Positions 58,866 to 64,000 of a stretch of DNA of 64,000 bases are shown here, piece after piece (the stretch's first letter is position 1; every line of letters begins with the position of its first letter). Made by a program: the position numbers and the translations under genes. The stretch is taken from contig NZ_KI912268.1 in assembly GCF_000242615.2 (NCBI RefSeq), forward strand, positions 647,443-711,442. The letters run 5' to 3'. This stretch comes from Holophaga foetida DSM 6591 (GTDB lineage Bacteria; Acidobacteriota; Holophagae; Holophagales; Holophagaceae). The notes under the pieces are model-generated. The model was not told the DNA's origin. It saw only the letters and a program-made list of their open reading frames with translations, and searched no databases.

Positions 58866-61586
58866 TCAGGGCTTGGAGATCCGCGCCGAGCAGGCCTTGT
58901 ATTCACCTGTGCGGGTCGTGGTGTCGAAGGCGTCGTTCGTGAGGAGGTTGGTGTTGGACTCCTCGTGGTGGAAGGCCATCCAGATCATGCCGGGACGGAC
59001 CTTGCGGGCCACGTGGGCCTTGACCACCAGCGAACCGCGCCGGGTTTCCACCTTCACCATGTCGCCGTTCTTGATCCCAATGGCGGCGGCATCATCGCGG
59101 TGCACCTCGACGAAGTTCTCGGGCTGTTTGTGCTCGATGGCCGCCGTCTTGCGGGTCATGTTGGCGATGTTGTAGTTGAAGAGGGTGCGCCCCGTGGACA
59201 GGATCATGGGGTATTCCGCATCCGGCACCTCGACAGGCGGGGTGTGGGGGATGGCCTGGAAGAGCCCGAGCCCCCGGGTGAAGCGGCCTGCATGCAGGAA
59301 GGGGGTGCCCGGGTGCTCCTTGGTGGGGCAAGGCCACTGGATGCCCACCTTGTCGATGCGCTCGTAGTTGATGCCCGCGAAGTTCGGGGAGAGGGCGGCC
59401 ATCTCGTCGTAGATCTCGCCGGGATCGTTGTAGGACATGGGGTAGCCCATGGCCGTGGCGACCTGGCTGATGATCTGCCAGTCTGGGCGCGCCTGGCCGG
59501 GAGCATCGACGGCCTTGCGGACCCGCTGGATGCGGCGCTCGGTGTTGGCGAAGGTGCCGTCCTTCTCCGCGAAGCAGGTGGCGGGCAGGATGACATCCGC
59601 CAGCTTGGCGGTTTCGGTCATGAAGATCTCCTGGGAAACCAGGAAGTCGATCTTGGCCATGTCCTCCGCCAGCTTGGTGGAGTTGGGCTCGCTGCGGATG
59701 GGGTCCTCGCCGAAGCAGTAGAAGGCCTTCAATTTGCCTTCGCCCGCGTGCTCCATGAAGTCGGTAACGCGCCCGCCCACATTGGTGGGAAGGGTGACGC
59801 CCCAGGCCGCTTCGAACTTGGCCCGCACCGCGGGATCGGTCACCTTCTGGTAGCCAGAGAGGGCCATGTGCATGGCGCCCATGTCGCAGGCTCCCTGCAC
59901 ATTGTTCTGCCCACGGAGGGGGTTGATGCCCGAGGAGCGCTTGCCGATCTGACCCGTGAGCATGGCCAGATTGGCCAGGTTGCGAACGTTGTTGGTGCCG
60001 CAGGAGTGCTCGGTGATGCCGAGGGTGTAGAAGATGGACGAGGGGGTGCCCTTGGCGTACATCTCTGCCGCTTCACGGATGAGGTGGGCGGGAACGCCGC
60101 ACTCCTCCGCCGCCTTCTCGATGGTGTAGCCCTTGAGGTTCTCCAGGAAGGCAGGGTAGTTCTCGCAGCGCTCCTCGACGAACTTGGGATCATGCAGGTT
60201 CTTCTCGATGATGTAACCCATCATCGCGTTGATCAGCATGTTGTCCGTGCCGGGCTTGTGCTTGATGTGGATATCGGCACGCTTGGCCATCCAGGTGTCG
60301 CGGGGATCGCAGACCACCAGCTTGGCGCCCTTGCGGAGAGCCTTCTTCATGGCCAGCCCCACGATGGGGTGCGCCTCGGTGGGGTTGGCACCGATGAGGA
60401 AGAGAGTCTGGACGTCCTCGATCTCGACGATGGCATTGGTCATGGCCCCGGAGCCCAGGGACTCGCCCAGACCGGCCACGGAGGGGCCGTGGCAGGTGGT
60501 GGCGCACTGGTCGATGTTGTTAGTGCGACCGGCGGTGCGGGCCAGCTTCTGCATCAGGTAGTTCTCTTCGTTGGTGCAGCGCGAAGAGCTAAGGAAGGCG
60601 ATGGCATCGGGGCCATGCTGGTCCCGGATCTCGGTCATGCGCTTGCCCACCAGGGCCAGGGCCTCATCCCAGGTGGCCTCGCGGAATTCGCCGTTCTCCT
60701 TGATGAGGGGCGTGGTGAGCCGCTCGGGGGAGTGGACGAAGTCGAAGGCATACTTGCCCTTGACGCAGAGGCTGCCGTTGTTGGGAATGCAGCCGACTTC
60801 GCTGGTGACCCGGACGATGCGGTTGGTCTTGGGATTGACGTTGAAGTCCATCTGGCAGCCCACGCCACAGTAGGTGCAGGTGGTGCGCACCTTCTTGAGG
60901 TCCTTGGAACGGCCCAGGCCTTTGGCCTGCTTGTCGTAAAGGGCGGAGGTGGGGCAGACGTTGACACAGCCGCCGCAGAGTTCACAGGAGCTCTCGTTGA
61001 GAGAGATCCCGATGCCGGTGCTCACCTCGATGCTGCCACCGCGATTGGCCATGGTGATGGCCTCGGCCATCTGGACTTCCTGGCAGTAGCGGACGCACTT
61101 CTGGCAGCGCACGCACTTGGAGGGGTCGTATTCCAGGGCGAAGCTCTCGGTGGTGTAGTTGGGTTCCCCGGCGGCGGGGGCCACATTGGGGAAGCGGGCC
61201 TTGTCCGCCTGGTACTCGTAGCTGTAATCCTGCAGGAGGCAATCGCCATCCTTGTCGCAGGTCAGGCAGTCCACGCAATGCTCGCTCAGGAGCAGTTCCA
61301 GGGTGTTCTTCCGGGAGGCGCGGACGCCCTCGGTCTGGGTGCGGACCTTCATCCCCTGGGCCACCGTGCGGGTGCAGGAGGTCTGGAAGCCCCGCTCACC
61401 CTCGATCTCCACCAGACAGAGGCGGCAGGCGCCCGTGGGGGTCAACCGGGGGTCATGACAGATGTGGGGGATGTGGATACCCGCCGCCAGGGCAGCGTCG
61501 AGAAGGGAGGAACCGACGGTGGCGGCCACTTCGCGGCCATCAATGTTCACCAGAACGGTATTCCCCTTTTCAGTGTTTTCTTTCAT
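58866..61586 (-). CDS. fdhA: NAD-linked formate dehydrogenase catalytic subunit (Cys type)
   Basis: 906 residues. The N-terminal NuoG-like part has a 2Fe-2S ferredoxin domain, a His-Cys3 site (EHCVDCLTCDKDGDC) and two 4Fe-4S motifs (Cys158-168, Cys201-211). The bis-PGD domain begins with a 4Fe-4S site (Cys237/240/244/274). The Mo/W ligand is Cys365 in ATTCHGPSVAGL, encoded TGC where many relatives use selenocysteine, with His366 next. It reversibly oxidises formate to CO2. GGAGCC lies before the ATG. Co-transcribed with the NuoF/NuoE-like genes. Confidence 0.95.
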   Translation of the reverse strand: MKENTEKGNTVLVNIDGREVAATVGSSLLDAALAAGIHIPHICHDPRLTPTGACRLCLVEIEGERGFQTSCTRTVAQGMKVRTQTEGVRASRKNTLELLLSEHCVDCLTCDKDGDCLLQDYSYEYQADKARFPNVAPAAGEPNYTTESFALEYDPSKCVRCQKCVRYCQEVQMAEAITMANRGGSIEVSTGIGISLNESSCELCGGCVNVCPTSALYDKQAKGLGRSKDLKKVRTTCTYCGVGCQMDFNVNPKTNRIVRVTSEVGCIPNNGSLCVKGKYAFDFVHSPERLTTPLIKENGEFREATWDEALALVGKRMTEIRDQHGPDAIAFLSSSRCTNEENYLMQKLARTAGRTNNIDQCATTCHGPSVAGLGESLGSGAMTNAIVEIEDVQTLFLIGANPTEAHPIVGLAMKKALRKGAKLVVCDPRDTWMAKRADIHIKHKPGTDNMLINAMMGYIIEKNLHDPKFVEERCENYPAFLENLKGYTIEKAAEECGVPAHLIREAAEMYAKGTPSSIFYTLGITEHSCGTNNVRNLANLAMLTGQIGKRSSGINPLRGQNNVQGACDMGAMHMALSGYQKVTDPAVRAKFEAAWGVTLPTNVGGRVTDFMEHAGEGKLKAFYCFGEDPIRSEPNSTKLAEDMAKIDFLVSQEIFMTETAKLADVILPATCFAEKDGTFANTERRIQRVRKAVDAPGQARPDWQIISQVATAMGYPMSYNDPGEIYDEMAALSPNFAGINYERIDKVGIQWPCPTKEHPGTPFLHAGRFTRGLGLFQAIPHTPPVEVPDAEYPMILSTGRTLFNYNIANMTRKTAAIEHKQPENFVEVHRDDAAAIGIKNGDMVKVETRRGSLVVKAHVARKVRPGMIWMAFHHEESNTNLLTNDAFDTTTRTGEYKACSARISKP

Positions 61587-61598
61587 CAGAGGCTCCGA

Positions 61599-63449
61599 TT
61601 AAACCTTGGAGATGGCCGCGTAGGGGCACTTCTCGTTGCAGACACCACACTTGACACACGCCTGCTGATCGATGGCATGGGCCTTGCGCTTTTCCCCGGA
61701 GATGGCCGCGGTGGGACAGTTCTTGGCGCAGATGCCGCAACCGATGCACTTGTCGGCATCGATCACGAACTGGTAGAGCCCCTGGCAGACCTTGGCGGGA
61801 CACTTGTGATCCCGGATGTGGGCCTCGAACTCGCCCCGGAAGTGGCGGATGGTGGAGAGCACGGGGTTGGGGGCCGTCTGGCCCAGGCCGCACTGGGACC
61901 CGGCGATGATCTCCTTGCCCAGCTTCTCCATCTCATCCAGGTCGCTTTCCTTGCCGTGACCGGCACAGATGCGCTCCAGGATGTCCTTGAGGTGGCGGGT
62001 GCCGACCCGGCAGGGGGGACACTTGCCACAGGACTCCTCCTGGACGAACTCCATGAAGAAGCGGGCCATGTCCACCATGCAGGTGTTGTCATCCATGACG
62101 ATGAGGCCGCCGGAACCCACGATGGCGCCCACGGACTTCACGGAATCGTAGTCGATGGCCAGGTCCAGGAACTCGGCCGGGACGCAGCCGCCGGAGGGGC
62201 CACCCATCTGGGCCGCCTTGAAGGGCCGGTCATCCAGAACGCCACCGCCCACATTGTAGACGATCTCCCGCAGGGTCATGCCCATGGGGACTTCCACCAG
62301 GCCCGTGTTCCGGACCTTGCCCGCCAGGGCGAAGATCTTGGTGCCCTTGCCGCCGGTGGTGCCCACAGAGGCGAAGCGCTCCTTGCCCTCGGCGATGATC
62401 CTGGGCACGTTGCCCAGGGTCTCGACGTTGTTGATGATAGTGGGCTTCTTGTTGTAGCCGCTCTGGGCCGGGAAGGGAGGCCGGGGTCGCGGGGTGCCGC
62501 GCTGGCCTTCCAGGGAGGCGATGAGGGCGGTCTCTTCGCCACAGACGAAGGCACCGGCGCCCATGCGGCATTCGATGTCGAAGTCGAAGCCGGAGCCGAA
62601 GATGTTCTTGCCCAGAAGCCCGTGGGCCCGGGCCGCCTTGAGGGCGATGTTCAGGTGCTCCACAGCGATGGGGTACTCGGCCCGGACGTATACGAAGCCC
62701 TTGCTGGCGCCGATGGCGTAGGCGGCGATGATCATGCCTTCGACGATCTGGTGGGGCACGCCCTCCAGCAGGGCCCGGTCCATGAAGGCGCCGGGATCAC
62801 CCTCGTCGGAATTGCAGATCAGGTATTTCTCGGTGCCCGGCGCATTGCGGCAGAACTGCCACTTCATGCCGGCGGGGAAACCGCCGCCGCCACGCCCCTT
62901 GAGGCCGGCTTCGAGAACTTCAGCGATGACCTGCTCGGGAGTCATGGTGGTCAAAGCCTTGGCGGCCGCCTGATAGCTGCCCAGGGCGATGGCCTGATCC
63001 AGGCGCTTGGGGTCCAGGCTGCCGCAGTGCTTCATGACCTCGCGGCTCTGACTCTTGAAGAAGGGGATCTCGGAACGGGTGGGACAGGGCTGGCCGTCCA
63101 CCATCTCGCAGAGCCGATCCACGGGCTTGCCGCCCACCAGGGTGGTCTGGATGATCTCGTCCACATCCTCCGCCTTCACAGGGCCGTAAAGGAAGTCATA
63201 GGGCTCGATGAGCACCAGGGGAGCCCGGGAACACTGTCCGTGACACCCGGTTTCCACCACGGCGATCTCCCGCTCCAGCCCGGCGGCGGCCAGCTTGTCG
63301 TGGAAGGCCTTGCTGAGGGCCTCGGAGCCCAGGGCCCTGCAGCCGGTGCTGCAGACCATGACCCGAGCCCGGAAACGATTGGTTTCTTCCTGGAACTTCT
63401 CCTGGCAGGCCGTCAGTTCCTTCACATTGGTAATCTGCTGTTCGGACAT
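61599..63449 (-). CDS. Formate dehydrogenase, NuoF-like diaphorase subunit
   Basis: 616 residues. Layout identical to HydB of this window: N-terminal 2Fe-2S domain (VCSTGCRALG, TGCHGQCSRAP), FMN/NADH core (GRGGGGFPAGMKW, SDEGDPGAFMDR), 4Fe-4S CGKCPPCRVG and a C-terminal ferredoxin (CIGCGICAKNC, CVKCGVCNEKC). It passes electrons between NAD(H), possibly ferredoxin, and FdhA. The gap to fdhA is 12 bp. A paralogue of hydB, not an allele. Confidence 0.94.
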   Translation of the reverse strand: MSEQQITNVKELTACQEKFQEETNRFRARVMVCSTGCRALGSEALSKAFHDKLAAAGLEREIAVVETGCHGQCSRAPLVLIEPYDFLYGPVKAEDVDEIIQTTLVGGKPVDRLCEMVDGQPCPTRSEIPFFKSQSREVMKHCGSLDPKRLDQAIALGSYQAAAKALTTMTPEQVIAEVLEAGLKGRGGGGFPAGMKWQFCRNAPGTEKYLICNSDEGDPGAFMDRALLEGVPHQIVEGMIIAAYAIGASKGFVYVRAEYPIAVEHLNIALKAARAHGLLGKNIFGSGFDFDIECRMGAGAFVCGEETALIASLEGQRGTPRPRPPFPAQSGYNKKPTIINNVETLGNVPRIIAEGKERFASVGTTGGKGTKIFALAGKVRNTGLVEVPMGMTLREIVYNVGGGVLDDRPFKAAQMGGPSGGCVPAEFLDLAIDYDSVKSVGAIVGSGGLIVMDDNTCMVDMARFFMEFVQEESCGKCPPCRVGTRHLKDILERICAGHGKESDLDEMEKLGKEIIAGSQCGLGQTAPNPVLSTIRHFRGEFEAHIRDHKCPAKVCQGLYQFVIDADKCIGCGICAKNCPTAAISGEKRKAHAIDQQACVKCGVCNEKCPYAAISKV

Positions 63450-63459
63450 GGCCGTCTCC

Positions 63460-63987
63460 TCAGGAATAGTTCTTCACGATGGCCCGGGCCTTGGCAGGCG
63501 TGAGCTGGCCAAAGTATTCGTCGTCCACCATGACCACGGGGGCCAGGAAGCAGGTTCCAAGGCAGGCCACGTTCTCAAAGGTGAAACGGCCGTCGGCGGT
63601 GGTGCCCCCGACCTCCACATCGACTTCATGCAGGAGAGCCTCGGCCACATCCTTGGCGCCCCGCACATGGCAGGCCGTGCCGGTGCAGCAGCGGATGGTG
63701 TGGCGTCCCCGGGGAGTGGTGGAGAACTGGGTGTAGAAGGTGATGACACCATACATGCGGCTGAGGGGAATCCCCGTGCGCTCGCTCACCTCCGCAAGCA
63801 CGTCAGCGGGCAGGTATCCGTAGGCATCCTGGAGACGCTGCAGCAGGGGGATCAAATCCCCGGAGTCCACGGGAGACAGTTCCGCGAGGATCTCCTCCGC
63901 CTTGGCCAAGTCGGCGGCGAGACAGCCGCAACCCTCTCCTCGATGAACATGCGGCTCCCCCGCATGTCCCTTGCTCACCTCAGTCAT
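63460..63987 (-). CDS. Formate dehydrogenase, NuoE-like subunit
   Basis: 175 residues. 2Fe-2S ferredoxin of the NuoE type: MYGVITFYTQFSTTPRG, then CCTGTACHVRGA and ACLGTCFLAP with the four Cys. A His/Cys-rich N-terminal stretch (HVHRGEGCGC) is unusual for the family. AAGGAGG lies just before the ATG at the window edge. First visible gene of the operon nuoE-like, nuoF-like, fdhA, (fdhD). Paralogue of hydC. Confidence 0.93.
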   Translation of the reverse strand: MTEVSKGHAGEPHVHRGEGCGCLAADLAKAEEILAELSPVDSGDLIPLLQRLQDAYGYLPADVLAEVSERTGIPLSRMYGVITFYTQFSTTPRGRHTIRCCTGTACHVRGAKDVAEALLHEVDVEVGGTTADGRFTFENVACLGTCFLAPVVMVDDEYFGQLTPAKARAIVKNYS

Positions 63988-64000
63988 AGTGCCCTCCTTA

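Noticed and set aside
60480..60510. Possible selenocysteine codon in fdhA
   Set aside because: The active-site codon is TGC (Cys365) and the frame is open throughout; no SECIS-like hairpin is needed.
58794..63503. 1569-codon open frame on the forward strand opposite the fdh genes
   Set aside because: Antisense shadow of three well-conserved reverse-strand genes in GC-rich codons; the translation is Gly/His/Leu-rich with no domain.

Overview
The window is about 63% GC and carries densely packed genes with Shine-Dalgarno sites and many ATGA overlaps. Its gene set is that of an anaerobic or facultative heterotroph: a trimeric [FeFe] hydrogenase, an NAD-linked formate dehydrogenase of the same architecture, indolepyruvate:ferredoxin oxidoreductase and butyrate kinase. 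Together with the many PAS histidine kinases and atypical response regulators, this best fits a Holophaga/Geothrix-type member of the Acidobacteriota. That assignment is inference from gene content; there is no rRNA in the window.

Layout. 1-2.3 kb: mobile-element debris (an IS21-like end, an IS110-like transposase tail, a low-GC ORF followed by an attC-like half-site) and one intact ISAs1-family element, 999-2311, with 15-bp ends and a perfect 10-bp target duplication. 2.3-10 kb: housekeeping genes (map, ispE, glyQ, glyS), methyltransferases and a small putative hydrogenase-system regulator. 10-14.8 kb: a membrane protein, a cupin, a two-component pair and a panE-like reductase. 15-22.2 kb: a five-gene signalling cluster with two PAS kinases, a REC-HDOD protein and two tandem REC proteins with ruined HD-GYP domains. 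22.2-27.7 kb: a beta-propeller protein, a SpoIVB-type peptidase and a membrane sensor with a zinc-ribbon-like tail. 28.6-29.5 kb: a collapsed kdp operon (kdpF, broken kdpA, then directly the end of kdpE). 29.6-33.6 kb: a hybrid kinase, then leuA behind a Leu-rich leader peptide. 34-41 kb: a DMT transporter, butyrate kinase, iorBA, prfC, a DUF721 protein and tRNA-Pro. 41.3-47.4 kb: a ferredoxin/membrane protein with a MarR regulator, a nucleoside transporter, cutA, glpX and asnB. 48.5-55 kb: hydBAC and its divergent sigma-54 activator. 55-57.4 kb: a YibQ-like deacetylase and an S41-like protein. 58-64 kb: fdhD and the formate dehydrogenase subunits.

How the genes fit together. Both HydBAC and the Fdh complex consist of a NuoE-like subunit, a NuoF-like diaphorase and a catalytic subunit with a NuoG-like N-terminus. 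One window therefore encodes parallel NAD(H)/ferredoxin-coupled H2 and formate modules, which could interconvert H2 and formate or dispose of reductant made by IorAB. A clear -24/-12 promoter lies upstream of hydB, next to the sigma-54 activator.

The most novel material is non-coding. Five copies of a roughly 130-bp cloverleaf-like repeat (family A) keep their fold while their stems covary. A nearly invariant 89-bp two-hairpin element (family B) is flanked by TCTG in both copies, and a paralogous empty site in the same window shows that it inserted. A roughly 155-bp block (family C) recurs inverted next to family A.
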